A program made the translations under genes and the position numbers. A stretch of DNA of 30,362 bases from an uncultured Oscillospiraceae bacterium. GTDB taxonomy: Bacteria > Bacillota > Clostridia > Oscillospirales > Acutalibacteraceae. The DNA lies in contig UQUZ01000031.1 in NCBI GenBank assembly GCA_900544375.1, positions 1 through 30,362 of the forward strand. The letters run 5' to 3'. The notes under the pieces were generated by a model. It was not told the DNA's origin. It ran no database searches and saw only the letters and a program-made list of their open reading frames with translations. Shown here in pieces: positions 7,525 through 15,962 of this stretch (position 1 is its first letter; each line of letters opens with the position of its first letter).

Positions 7525-7553
7525 TTGTTGGAGAGGGAAAAATATGTTATACT
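7525..7553 (+). promoter_or_regulatory. Sigma-A-type promoter of fhs
   Basis: TTGTTG (7525-7530) and TATACT (7548-7553) are separated by 17 nt and lie about 30 nt before the fhs SD. The promoter diverges from the sigma-F-like promoter in the same 132-bp spacer. Confidence 0.65.
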
Positions 7554-7600
7554 TTTTTTAATTTGAACCGGACTCCACATTTTAAAGGAGGAACTTTGAC

Positions 7601-9268
7601 ATGCTCACTGACATCGAAATCGCCCAAAACGCCTCCCTTCTGCCGATCACGCAAGTTGCGCAGCGGCTCGGAATCAGCGAGGAGGAGCTCGAGCCCTATG
7701 GCCGCTTTAAGGCAAAGCTTTCCCCTGCGATCATGAAACGCCTCGCCGGCAAGGCGGACGGCAAGCTGATCCTTGTCACCGCCATCAACCCTACACCCGC
7801 CGGAGAAGGCAAAACGACAACGACAGTTGGCTTAGGGGAAGCGATGGCAAAGCTTCACAAAAACACGGTTATCGCTCTGCGTGAGCCTTCTCTCGGCCCC
7901 GTTTTCGGCATTAAGGGCGGAGCGGCCGGCGGCGGATACGCGCAGGCCGTGCCCATGGAGGACATCAACCTTCATTTCACCGGCGACATGCATGCCATCA
8001 CCGCTGCGAACAACCTGCTATGCGCATGCATCGATAATCATCTTCAGCAGGGCAATTCACTCGGCATCGACCCGCGCCGCATCGTTTTTAAGCGCTGCAT
8101 GGATATGAACGATCGCGCGCTGCGGCATTGCATCGTAGGCCTGGGTGGCAAAATAAACGGTGTGCCGAGGGAGGACAGCTTCCAAATCACCGTGGCAAGC
8201 GAAGTCATGGCAATCCTCTGCCTTGCGGATGATTTGACGGATCTCAAAAAACGGCTCGGTCGCATCCTTGTCGCCTACAAATATGACAATTCTCCGGTTT
8301 ATGCGGATGACTTGGGCGTAACCGGCTCCATGGCCGCCCTTCTGCGGGATGCCATCAAGCCAAATCTCGTGCAGACGCTCGAAAACACGCCCGTTCTGAT
8401 GCACGGCGGGCCGTTCGCCAACATCGCCCACGGCTGCAATTCCGTCGCGGCAACGCGCCTCGCTCTCAAGCTCGGCGATTACTGCATTACAGAGGCGGGA
8501 TTCGGCTCCGACCTCGGAGCGGAAAAGTTTTTTGATATCAAATGCCGCTATGCTAACTTGCGGCCAAGCGCAGTGGTGGTGGTCGCCACGCTGCGCGCGC
8601 TGAAATATAACGGCGGCGTACCCAAAGCGGAAACCTCTGTGGAAAACCTGGACGCGCTGCGCGCCGGCCTCGCCAACCTTGGCGCACACGTCGAAAATAT
8701 GCGAAAATTCGGCATTCCCGTCGTTGTGGCGATCAATCGCTTCTATACGGATACAGAGGCTGAAATCAGCCTTCTCGCAGAATATTGTGCATCGCTCGGG
8801 GTGGAATATGCACTAAGCGAGGTGTTCGCAAAAGGCGGTGAAGGCGGCGTTGCGCTCGCGCAGAAGGTGCTGAAGGCCTGCGAGCAATCCTCCGCCTTCC
8901 ACTGCCTCTATGAAACCGACCGGCCGATCCGGGAAAAAATTGAAACGATCGCCCGGGAAATCTATGGGGCGGACGGCGTTGCCTTAACCGCTCAGGCAGA
9001 AAAGCAGCTTCGGGAAATTGAGGCGCTCGGGCAAAGTAACTTACCCGTCTGCATGGCAAAAACACAATATTCTCTTTCCGACAATCCCGCACTGCTCGGA
9101 AGGCCTTCAGGCTTTATAATTACGGTGAAGCAGCTTTCCCTCTCCGCTGGCGCCGGTTTTATCGTCGCGCTGACGGGTGATATTATGACGATGCCCGGTC
9201 TGCCCAAAACACCAGCCGCCAATCAGATCGACGTGGATGCAGATGGCAACATCTCCGGATTATTTTAA
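7601..9268 (+). CDS. fhs: Formate--tetrahydrofolate ligase
   Basis: A 555-aa enzyme of full family length that makes 10-formyl-tetrahydrofolate from formate, ATP and THF in the cytoplasm. It feeds purine and formyl-Met synthesis and, in acetogens, the methyl branch of the Wood-Ljungdahl pathway. Motifs are the P-loop PTPAGEGKTTTTVGLGEAM, then EPSLGPVFGIKGGAAGGGYAQ, NLHFTGDMHAI, and the conserved C-terminal LTGDIMTMPGLPKTPAA. ATG 7601 has AAAGGAGG 9 nt upstream. It is monocistronic, with its own promoter and terminator. No other C1-pathway gene is in the window, so its pathway role here is undetermined. Confidence 0.98.
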   Translation: MLTDIEIAQNASLLPITQVAQRLGISEEELEPYGRFKAKLSPAIMKRLAGKADGKLILVTAINPTPAGEGKTTTTVGLGEAMAKLHKNTVIALREPSLGPVFGIKGGAAGGGYAQAVPMEDINLHFTGDMHAITAANNLLCACIDNHLQQGNSLGIDPRRIVFKRCMDMNDRALRHCIVGLGGKINGVPREDSFQITVASEVMAILCLADDLTDLKKRLGRILVAYKYDNSPVYADDLGVTGSMAALLRDAIKPNLVQTLENTPVLMHGGPFANIAHGCNSVAATRLALKLGDYCITEAGFGSDLGAEKFFDIKCRYANLRPSAVVVVATLRALKYNGGVPKAETSVENLDALRAGLANLGAHVENMRKFGIPVVVAINRFYTDTEAEISLLAEYCASLGVEYALSEVFAKGGEGGVALAQKVLKACEQSSAFHCLYETDRPIREKIETIAREIYGADGVALTAQAEKQLREIEALGQSNLPVCMAKTQYSLSDNPALLGRPSGFIITVKQLSLSAGAGFIVALTGDIMTMPGLPKTPAANQIDVDADGNISGLF

Positions 9269-9322
9269 CGGAAAAATTTTTGCTCTTTCTCTTTTTTGAC
9301 CAAAATATTTGTAGGCTTCCAC

Positions 9323-9355
9323 AATGAGGCGGGTAAAATACCCGTCTCATTTTTT
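9323..9355 (+). terminator. Rho-independent terminator of fhs
   Basis: A 13-bp stem (9323-9335 with 9339-9351, one G-T pair) with a 3-nt loop is followed by a T-run. It lies 55 nt after the fhs stop codon. Confidence 0.9.
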
Positions 9356-9385
9356 ACTTTTCCCCAAAAATCCTCTTCTTTCGCC

Positions 9386-9414
9386 TTGACGCTCTGTTTG
9401 GAACCTGTTACAAT
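9386..9414 (+). promoter_or_regulatory. Sigma-A-type promoter of the murL operon
   Basis: TTGACG (9386-9391) and TACAAT (9409-9414) are separated by exactly 17 nt, each with five of six consensus bases. The predicted start near 9421 precedes the murL start. Confidence 0.8.
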
Positions 9415-9477
9415 TTTATAGAAATTTATTATAGAAACGAGTCACGGATGAATCGACAGAAAGAAAGGGTTGTCCGC

Positions 9478-10866
9478 ATGGAAAACCAGAAAAAATACAT
9501 CGCCTTTCGCCGGGCTTACCCGGTCTTTTACTACCACGGTTTCTCCCTCTCGCAGGAGGGGGATGCGCTTTGCGTCCGCTATGATTTTGAAATTGAAAAT
9601 CTTTGCCGCTTCCGCCCTACGCTGCGGATTGATACAGCGCCGCTCCAAATCAAAAACGCCCCGGATTCGCAGGCCGCGCAGCGGATGCTCTTCAGCCTTG
9701 GCATGGTAGAACTCATCAGCTACTGGAAATGTGCCTGCCCGCCCCGCGTGGTTGTGGAGTGCGGCGGGTTGGACGAGGCGGACAACGCCTTTTGGAAAAG
9801 GCTCTATTTCAATGGCCTTGGCGAGTTCTTTTTTCGCAACGGGATCGAGGCGGATTATGATACGTTCCTCACCCTGGAGGCCCCTGCGGCAGAGCCCATT
9901 CCCCACGAGCCGTTTTGCAACAGTCATCTCAATTTGATTCCCGTCGGCGGCGGAAAGGACTCCTGTGTTACGCTGGAGCTGATGCGGGCATTTCACCCGC
10001 AGAACCGATTATTTATGGTCAATTTCCAAGAAGCGCGCAATCAGTGTGCGCTAACTGCCGGTTATACGCAAGGCGATATGATCCACGTTTTACGCACAAT
10101 TGACCCAATGCTCCTGGAGCGCAACCGTGAGGGCTTTTTGAATGGCCACACGCCCTTTTCAGCAATTGTGGCCTTCCTCAGCTTTTATACCGCTTATTTG
10201 ATCGGCGCGGAGCATATTGTGCTCTCCAATGAATCGAGCGCCAACGAGGGGAACCTCAGCGGCGCGTCCGTCAACCATCAGTATTCCAAATCCTTTGCGT
10301 TTGAGCATGATTTTCAACAATATGCGCATAAAAATTTAATGCCGGATATCCATTATTTCAGCCTTTTGCGCCCCTTTAACGAGCTGCAAATTGCAAAATA
10401 TTTCGCCGCCCTTCCGCAGTATCATGCGGTTTTCCGCAGCTGCAACGCAGGCAGCAAACGCAACGTGTGGTGCCGCAACTGCGCGAAATGCCTGTTTGTA
10501 TGCGGCATATTATCCCCATTCCTGCCGCCGGAGCAGCTCTCAGCAATTTTTGGCGAAAACCTGCTGGAAAGAGACGAGCTGCGGGAAATTTTTGATGGCC
10601 TGGCGGGCTTTTCTCCCCTAAAACCCTTTGAATGTGTCGGCACGCAGGAGGAGCTCCGCTTTGCGCTCGCCCTCGCCGCCCGGCAATACCGAGCGCGTGG
10701 AGAAGCGCTGCCAGCCCTGTTGCAATATTTTACACAGCACGCCGATTGGGAAGCCCTCTCCTCAGACGGCAGCCTTCTCAACGCATGGAACCCACAGCAC
10801 GAAATCCCGGCTGCTTTTCAGCCTTATATAAAGGAGATGCACAATTATGCCGCAGGCATTGCTTGA
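9478..10866 (+). CDS. murL: UDP-MurNAc-L-Ala-L-Glu epimerase (MurL-like)
   Basis: A 462-aa protein that I recognise as MurL, the ATP-dependent enzyme that converts the terminal L-Glu of UDP-MurNAc-L-Ala-L-Glu to D-Glu (established for Xanthomonas). It has an ATP-pyrophosphatase-type loop PVGGGKDSCVTLEL (near residues 155-168), then NESSANEGN, VNHQYSKSFAFE and YFSLLRPFNELQIAKYF. The cysteine-rich segment WCRNCAKCLFVC and KPFECVGTQEE follow; this is the family's conserved C-terminal series. The adjacent overlapping murD-type gene is the expected MurD2 partner. ATG 9478 is preferred over ATG 9448 because AAAGGG lies 8 nt before it. Recognition is by motif memory and context, not by a search. Confidence 0.85.
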   Translation: MENQKKYIAFRRAYPVFYYHGFSLSQEGDALCVRYDFEIENLCRFRPTLRIDTAPLQIKNAPDSQAAQRMLFSLGMVELISYWKCACPPRVVVECGGLDEADNAFWKRLYFNGLGEFFFRNGIEADYDTFLTLEAPAAEPIPHEPFCNSHLNLIPVGGGKDSCVTLELMRAFHPQNRLFMVNFQEARNQCALTAGYTQGDMIHVLRTIDPMLLERNREGFLNGHTPFSAIVAFLSFYTAYLIGAEHIVLSNESSANEGNLSGASVNHQYSKSFAFEHDFQQYAHKNLMPDIHYFSLLRPFNELQIAKYFAALPQYHAVFRSCNAGSKRNVWCRNCAKCLFVCGILSPFLPPEQLSAIFGENLLERDELREIFDGLAGFSPLKPFECVGTQEELRFALALAARQYRARGEALPALLQYFTQHADWEALSSDGSLLNAWNPQHEIPAAFQPYIKEMHNYAAGIA

Positions 10867-12163
10867 CTATCTCGCCCCAAAAAAGATTCTCTTGCTCGGC
10901 TTCGGCCGAGAGGGGCGCTCCACTTATCAATATATTCGCCGCCACTTTCCGGAAAAAGAGCTTTCTATTGCAGATCAAAACCCGGTAACGCTCGAGGATG
11001 CGCACGTCACCCTGCATTGCGGGGCTCATTATCTGGAGGCGATAAACCGCTATGATCTTGTGATTAAAAGCCCGGGGATTACAGTGCGTGATCTTCAAAT
11101 TTCCTCTTCGGTTGAGATGACCTGCCAGCTTGATCTGTTCCTTCGTTTTGCGCGCTGCCGTGTGGTTGGCATCACCGGCACAAAGGGCAAAACAACAACC
11201 TCTACCCTAATCTATTCGATCCTACAGGCTGCTGGAATAGAGAGCTGCCTGATCGGTAACATTGGCGTGCCGGTTTTTGAGGATATCGAGGCTGCGGAAA
11301 CGATGACAGCTGTGGTAGAAATGTCCTCCCATCAGTTGGAATTCACCTCCTGCTCGCCGCATGTGGCCGTGCTGACCAACCTGTATCCAGAGCATCTGGA
11401 TCACTACCATGGCTTCGCAGGCTATGCGAATGCCAAACTGAATATCGTCCGCCATCAAAAGGCCGGAGATTTCTTCCTTTGCAACGATCAGCAGGATCTT
11501 GGTGAATTGATCAATTTGGCGGCGCTCCCCGCCCGCGTGCTCCGAATTGGAGAGAAGGGGGATACGCCCTTTCTGCGCAAGCTCCTCTACTGCAACCCAA
11601 ACCTCAAGGGCGAGCACAGCCGCCAAGATATCCGCTTTGCGGCCGCGGCGGCGCAATGCCTTGGGGCCAGCCGGGAAGCAATCCTACAGGGGATTGAGAA
11701 TTTCAAGGGCATTGAGCACCGCATGGAGTATGTGGGTGAATTTAAAGGGATTTCTTTTTATAATGATTCGATCGCTACGATCCCGCACGCCGTCATGTGT
11801 GCGATAGAGGCGCTCGAAAATGTAGATACGCTGATCTTCGGCGGCATGGACCGTGGCCTGGATTATACCGCATTTGAAGAAGCGCTCGCCTCCTCCAGCG
11901 TACGCAATCTGATCGGCCTGCCGGAAACCGGTCATCAAATTTTGGATACACTTCGCACTTGGGGAACTGGTAAGAATCTCTTCCGTGCGGAGGATATGCA
12001 GCAGGCGGTAAAGGCCGCATATGCCTATACCCTACCGGGCGCGACCTGTCTCTTCTCCCCTGCCGCATCCAGCTATAATATTTATAAAAATTTTGAAGAG
12101 AAGGGCCGGCACTATAAAGACCTGGTTTGCGCCTATGGGGAGGACGTTTCTGAAGATGATTGA
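10847..12163 (+). CDS. murD2: UDP-MurNAc-L-Ala--L-glutamate ligase (MurD2-type Mur ligase)
   Basis: A 438-aa Mur ligase. The N-terminal Rossmann-like domain shows ILLLGFGREGRSTYQYIRRH. The central ATP-binding domain has the P-loop GITGTKGKTTTST, then MSSHQLE and NLYPEHLDHYHG, including the conserved His/Asp region. The C-terminal domain shows EHRMEYVGEFKG, YNDSIATIP and IFGGMDRGLDY. By sequence alone it is MurD-like. Pairing with MurL implies that it adds L-Glu rather than D-Glu to UDP-MurNAc-L-Ala. ATG 10847 has AAGGAG 10 nt upstream and lies inside the murL 3' end (20-bp overlap), so the two are translationally coupled. A second, conventional MurD may exist elsewhere in the genome. Confidence 0.88.
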   Translation: MPQALLDYLAPKKILLLGFGREGRSTYQYIRRHFPEKELSIADQNPVTLEDAHVTLHCGAHYLEAINRYDLVIKSPGITVRDLQISSSVEMTCQLDLFLRFARCRVVGITGTKGKTTTSTLIYSILQAAGIESCLIGNIGVPVFEDIEAAETMTAVVEMSSHQLEFTSCSPHVAVLTNLYPEHLDHYHGFAGYANAKLNIVRHQKAGDFFLCNDQQDLGELINLAALPARVLRIGEKGDTPFLRKLLYCNPNLKGEHSRQDIRFAAAAAQCLGASREAILQGIENFKGIEHRMEYVGEFKGISFYNDSIATIPHAVMCAIEALENVDTLIFGGMDRGLDYTAFEEALASSSVRNLIGLPETGHQILDTLRTWGTGKNLFRAEDMQQAVKAAYAYTLPGATCLFSPAASSYNIYKNFEEKGRHYKDLVCAYGEDVSEDD

Positions 12164-12719
12164 CTGCGCGCCCCCAGGCGCCTGCGCGCTGCCCAAAACG
12201 GCAGCGGAAATGCTGGAGCGTGAAAGGGAGCTTTCTGCCCATGTGGAAGCGCTAACACTTTTCCAAAAAACAGAAGCGGAAGCGTTCTGCACAGAGCTTG
12301 CTCTAGCGCAAGAGCAGTGGAGCGGAAACAGCCCGGCCGCCTCCGCCGCCTGCTCAAGATGCATCACCCGCTTTCTCCTGCACAAAAAATGCAAAGCCTC
12401 GATGACGGATATCATCCAGGCAAATGCCGTCTTACGCAGGGCCATTTTCGGCCGGCTCAACACCTATCAATATAGCCTGATCTTTCTGATGAAGCGGCTG
12501 TTCCGCTTAAATGATCTGGCTCTAACAGAGGAGATTTTGCGCCTGCTCGCCTCAAACCCCTACCGCGACGATGCTTCAAAGCCTTATGAGAGCCGCTGGT
12601 CACTCGTTTTTTTGATCGATGAAGTGCTAAAGGCTCCAGAGGATTACCTGCGCCTGAGCCAGGCCGGGTGGGAGCTGCTGGCCGCAGCAAGGGACGGTAT
12701 AAATTTTCATTTCGCATAA
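12156..12719 (+). CDS. Protein of unknown function, third gene of the murL-murD2 operon
   Basis: A 187-aa, mostly alpha-helical, soluble-looking protein that I do not recognise. It starts at ATG 12156, overlapping the last 8 bases of murD2, with GGGGAGG about 12 nt upstream. It has no signal peptide or membrane segment. The N-terminal third is Ala/Glu-rich with several cysteines (CAPPGACAL, CSRC), possibly coiled coil. The C-terminal part, RRAIFGRLNTYQYSLIFLMK then SRWSLVFLIDEVL, looks like packed amphipathic helices. Its tight coupling to murL and murD2, and the terminator after it, suggest a role linked to precursor synthesis, but no function can be assigned. Confidence 0.75.
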   Translation: MIDCAPPGACALPKTAAEMLERERELSAHVEALTLFQKTEAEAFCTELALAQEQWSGNSPAASAACSRCITRFLLHKKCKASMTDIIQANAVLRRAIFGRLNTYQYSLIFLMKRLFRLNDLALTEEILRLLASNPYRDDASKPYESRWSLVFLIDEVLKAPEDYLRLSQAGWELLAAARDGINFHFA

Positions 12720-12813
12720 ATGGATTATCAAAAATGGAGTGTTCCATCATAACGAAAACGATTCAGAAATACTCCCAAAATATTGTGCCTTTGCTTTGTT
12801 TATACAGCAATTG

Positions 12814-12849
12814 ATCCCCTTCTGCACGAGATGGCAGAAGGGGATTTTC
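12814..12849. terminator. Terminator between the murL operon and mnmA
   Basis: A perfect 12-bp inverted repeat (12814-12825 with 12834-12845) with an 8-nt loop is followed by TTT on the plus strand. It sits between convergent genes and may serve both, though the minus-strand side has only a short T-run. Confidence 0.8.
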
Positions 12850-12878
12850 CGTTATCCTGATTGAAAAAAGCGCTTCTC

Positions 12879-13967
12879 TTATCGGGAAGCGGCCGCAATT
12901 GTCCCGCCGCCGACCACAACATCATCTTCGTAAAAAACAGCCGCTTGCCCAGGCGTGATTGCCCGCTGAGGCTCGTCGAATATTACCCTGATGCAGTTTT
13001 CTCCCGCCGGATAAAGCGTTGCCGGCTGGGCAGCATGACGGTATCGCGTTTTGGCTCGCACATGCAACGGGGCGGAAAGCGCTTCGATGGAGATAAAATT
13101 GAGGCGCTCCACCAGCATCTCCCGGCTGAACAGCGCTTCATCCGGGCCGAGCATCACCGTGTTCTCCTGCGCATTTTTCGCAAGGACATACATCGGCCTG
13201 CCAAATGCAATGCCCAAGCCCTTGCGTTGGCCCACTGTATAGTGGATCATCCCCTGGTGTGTGCCGAGCGTATTTCCATCCGCATCAATAAATCGCCCTT
13301 GCGGGAAAGTAAGCCCTGTATCTTGCCGGATAAACGCGGCGTAATCTCCATCTGGAACAAAACAGATATCCTGGCTATCCGGTTTGTGGGCATTGATAAG
13401 ACCATACCGGGATGCAATCGCGCGCACTTCCTGCTTGCGCAGAGCCCCTAACGGGAAAAGCACATGCGCAAGCTGCTGCTGCGTCAACTGATAAAGGACG
13501 TAGGTTTGATCCTTTTTATCGTCCAACGCCTTTTTCAGTAGCCACCGGCCGGTTTTTACATCCTGCTCTACGCGGGCATAATGCCCAGTTGCCATCGCAT
13601 CGAAGCCGCGTGCCATCGCCTCCTCCAAAAGCGCGCCGAATTTGATGGCGCGGTTGCAGTCAATGCATGGGTTCGGCGTGTTTCCCGCACGGTATTCGCT
13701 AACAAAGCGATTGATTACCTGCTCGCGGAAGCGACCTAATAGAGGAAACACCTCATGAGGGAATCCGAGGCGTTCTGCAACACGGCGAGCATCCTCAATA
13801 TCGGATGGAGCGCCGCAGGCGCCTTCCCGCTCGCCTGCATGCTTTGGAAATAGCTGCAAAGTTGCGCCGAGCAGCTCGCAGCCTTCCTCTAAAAGCAAAA
13901 TGGCGCTCGCAGAGCTATCCACGCCGCCGCTCATGGCGAGCATAACCTTTTGGGGCGTCTGTTTCAT
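12879..13967 (-). CDS. mnmA: tRNA 2-thiouridine(34) synthase MnmA
   Basis: A 362-aa tRNA-specific thiouridylase that activates U34 of Lys/Glu/Gln tRNAs with ATP and inserts sulfur. Motifs are the PP-loop AMSGGVDSS near residue 13, NPCIDCNRAIKFG with the first catalytic Cys, GHYARV, DQTYVLYQL, and SQDICFVPDGDYAAF with the second catalytic Cys. The C-terminal barrel has GLGIAFGRPMYV and ends with the RAITPGQAAVFYEDD segment conserved in the family. ATG 13967 follows AAAGGAAAGG. A 31-codon upstream extension in frame lacks family similarity and was not used. It is probably monocistronic. Confidence 0.97.
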   Translation of the reverse strand: MKQTPQKVMLAMSGGVDSSASAILLLEEGCELLGATLQLFPKHAGEREGACGAPSDIEDARRVAERLGFPHEVFPLLGRFREQVINRFVSEYRAGNTPNPCIDCNRAIKFGALLEEAMARGFDAMATGHYARVEQDVKTGRWLLKKALDDKKDQTYVLYQLTQQQLAHVLFPLGALRKQEVRAIASRYGLINAHKPDSQDICFVPDGDYAAFIRQDTGLTFPQGRFIDADGNTLGTHQGMIHYTVGQRKGLGIAFGRPMYVLAKNAQENTVMLGPDEALFSREMLVERLNFISIEALSAPLHVRAKTRYRHAAQPATLYPAGENCIRVIFDEPQRAITPGQAAVFYEDDVVVGGGTIAAASR

Positions 13968-14194
13968 CCTCAATGACCTTTCCTTTCTTACTCCCGTCCA
14001 CGGAATCGTACGGTTTTGGCACAGCCCCCATTTCGAGCGTTGTTTGTGCTTGAAAACCACAAAATGCAGTTGAAAAGATGGCGTTCTTTCACCACCGATC
14101 TCAGGGCGAACTGATCGAATCTTCGTAATCTATAAACGCATCTCACCACAGCAGGCAAATTATTTAAACCTCCACCCGTTCGGCCCGCATTTTG

Positions 14195-14857
14195 CTAATC
14201 TAACCATTTCTTTTTATACATAAGATGCGCGCCGAGCAGCGACACAACAACGCCGACCGGGATCAACACGCCAATTGCCGTATTGCCCGCAAAGAGCAGT
14301 ACAATGAGCACCACCGCAATCGGCAGGATCGAAATCTTCCAATGTTTTGCAAAATAGGTTGCGCCCAGCGCGCCGAAGAGCGCCGGAACCACCTGCTGAA
14401 AAGCTGGTGCAAATGCGGAGTTTGGATCGGTAATATAAGGCAGGATCGGGCTAAACGCCACAACGCCCAATGCGATGATCAAGGTGGTCACAATTGATGA
14501 AGTGGCGATTGAAATTGTGGAGATCACATCGCCCTCCTCGCTGGTGGCGCGCACCTTTGCGTTTTCCATGGAGTTGAGCGCGCAGGGAAGCTTCAGATTG
14601 CTGATATTCCCTGTCACAAAGCTCAGATAAGTGCCGCCTGAGCCGAGCATTGGCCCATAGGTAAGCACCTCGATGATCGCAGAGGGATAAAACAGCATGG
14701 CAACGGGCAGCAATCCTTCAAGCACTTTGGTTGCCTTTGGCCACACGTTAAAATAGATACAAATCGATATAGGAATACAGAACATAACAAAGAGGGCCGT
14801 GACAGTCCAGATCCGCCCGTAAAAATGGACGGAATCCTCATAGCTACGATTTTTCAT
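14195..14857 (-). CDS. Polytopic membrane protein, partner of the DUF5058 protein
   Basis: A 220-aa integral membrane protein with about five to six hydrophobic segments: VTALFVMFCIPISICIYF, LLPVAMLFYPSAIIEVL, ISIATSSIVTTLIIALGVVA, VVPALFGALGATYF, ILPIAVVLIVLLFAG and VLIPVGVVVSLLGAHL. A hydrophilic loop ENAKVRATSEEGDV sits in the middle. I do not recognise a named family. It lies 139 nt downstream of the DUF5058-type gene on the same strand and shows a similar GN/GA-I-x-n-P-x-A block, so the two may form a heteromeric transporter or channel. ATG 14857 (MKNRSYEDS) is preferred. ATG 14869 is possible, but an AAAGG abuts it with no spacing. Confidence 0.75.
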   Translation of the reverse strand: MKNRSYEDSVHFYGRIWTVTALFVMFCIPISICIYFNVWPKATKVLEGLLPVAMLFYPSAIIEVLTYGPMLGSGGTYLSFVTGNISNLKLPCALNSMENAKVRATSEEGDVISTISIATSSIVTTLIIALGVVAFSPILPYITDPNSAFAPAFQQVVPALFGALGATYFAKHWKISILPIAVVLIVLLFAGNTAIGVLIPVGVVVSLLGAHLMYKKKWLD

Positions 14858-14996
14858 AAGGGGCGCCATCCTTTCTTGCGCTTTTAGAAATCAAATGATT
14901 ATACCGCTGTGCTCTGGCCGGCTGCCCAAACAGTTGTGTTTTTCAAAAAAACTACCTGTTTGTAAAATTCTGAGGTTCGGCTAATCTAAATTGAGC

Positions 14997-15767
14997 CTAG
15001 CCTCTCCATTCCAGAAAAGCGATATCCGGCGGCAGCACATTTGCCAGCAGCATCGCCATGCCCATAGCCGCAAACATGCTCACAGGCATAGCAAAAGGCT
15101 CCAGCCATTTCAGGGTGAACTTTGTGCAGAGCTTCTGCAAAACCAGCATAAAAAGAATGGCAAATAAAAGCGTTGCAACGCTCAGGATTCCGGCGCCGTC
15201 TCCGATCACGGCCTGCTGGCCTTTGCCTAGCACGGCGCGCCCGATAAAAGCGGCAATCAGGCCAATAAAAGCGGCGGCAGCCATGGTATCCGCCCACTTT
15301 GGATCCTTGGTGGAAACCTTCCCGATGCTTTTTTGGATTTTTTTCAGCGCAAAGGGGACGATAACAAGTGGAAGAATACTGCCGATCGTCATCACCCAGG
15401 CGACTGCGGCGAACACCTCAGGGTCTGTGACAGGCTGGGAAAGCCCAGTTGAGATCCCAAAGGCATTGATTGCCGCCTCCGCTGCGGGCACCTCATATTG
15501 GATCGCGCCGATCACAGTCAGGCGGATCCATGGCAGCACAAGGCCGAGCGCTTTTGAAAGCGTCAGCACTGTGGCGACGATTGCCAGCGCGGGCGCGATG
15601 GTAAACAGCGCGCTTGATACTACGGTGTTTTTCAGAGTGGCTGTCGTCATCCCAAGCTGTTTGCCGCGCCGCCACGCACGCACCAGAAAAAAGACGGACT
15701 GCACAATGATAAACCCTACCACACAAAAACCAAGGACATACAAAAACGGGCTGCTTTTGAAATCCAA
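14997..15767 (-). CDS. DUF5058 family membrane protein
   Basis: A 256-aa integral membrane protein that I recognise as DUF5058-like from its N-terminal segment FLYVLGFCVVGFIIVQSVFF followed by LVRAWRRGKQLGM. About six hydrophobic segments follow, including ALFTIAPALAIVATVLTLS, WVMTIGSILPLVIVPFAL, MAAAAFIGLIAAFIG and SVATLLFAILFMLVLQ. The start chosen is TTG 15767 (MDFKSSPFLYV), with GGAGGG 7 nt upstream. Longer in-frame starts would add a soluble N-terminus without an RBS. An ATG just upstream is out of frame. Its function is unknown. The downstream membrane gene suggests a two-component membrane complex. Confidence 0.82.
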   Translation of the reverse strand: MDFKSSPFLYVLGFCVVGFIIVQSVFFLVRAWRRGKQLGMTTATLKNTVVSSALFTIAPALAIVATVLTLSKALGLVLPWIRLTVIGAIQYEVPAAEAAINAFGISTGLSQPVTDPEVFAAVAWVMTIGSILPLVIVPFALKKIQKSIGKVSTKDPKWADTMAAAAFIGLIAAFIGRAVLGKGQQAVIGDGAGILSVATLLFAILFMLVLQKLCTKFTLKWLEPFAMPVSMFAAMGMAMLLANVLPPDIAFLEWRG

Positions 15768-15908
15768 AATCCATCCCTCCAATTTAGGCTGCCGGGCAGG
15801 AAAAACCCCGGTTTCCATTTTGTAAAACCAGTTTACCATGCAGCATGATTCCACGTCAATCAATCTGCCTCGCAAAGCCAAAAAAACGTTTCCCTTTTGC
15901 AGGAGATA

Positions 15909-15917
15909 TGTTATAAT
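15909..15917 (+). promoter_or_regulatory. Extended -10 promoter of the cytidylate kinase-like gene
   Basis: TGTTATAAT (15909-15917) gives an extended -10 element with a perfect TATAAT. The best -35 at 17 nt is a weak TTTCCC (15889-15894). It lies 45 nt before the start codon. Confidence 0.6.
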
Positions 15918-15962
15918 AAAGCTGGCAAAAAGCCCAAAATTTAAAGAAGGGGATGGCTAAAA

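Noticed and set aside
12133..12155. Earlier ATG (12135) for the third murL-operon gene
   Set aside because: It has no RBS before it, whereas ATG 12156 has GGGGAGG upstream and a normal short overlap with murD2.
13968..14194. Search of the mnmA upstream region for a small gene or riboswitch
   Set aside because: Only a poor promoter candidate (TTGCCT-18-TATAGA, minus strand) was seen. There is no convincing RNA structure or coding frame.
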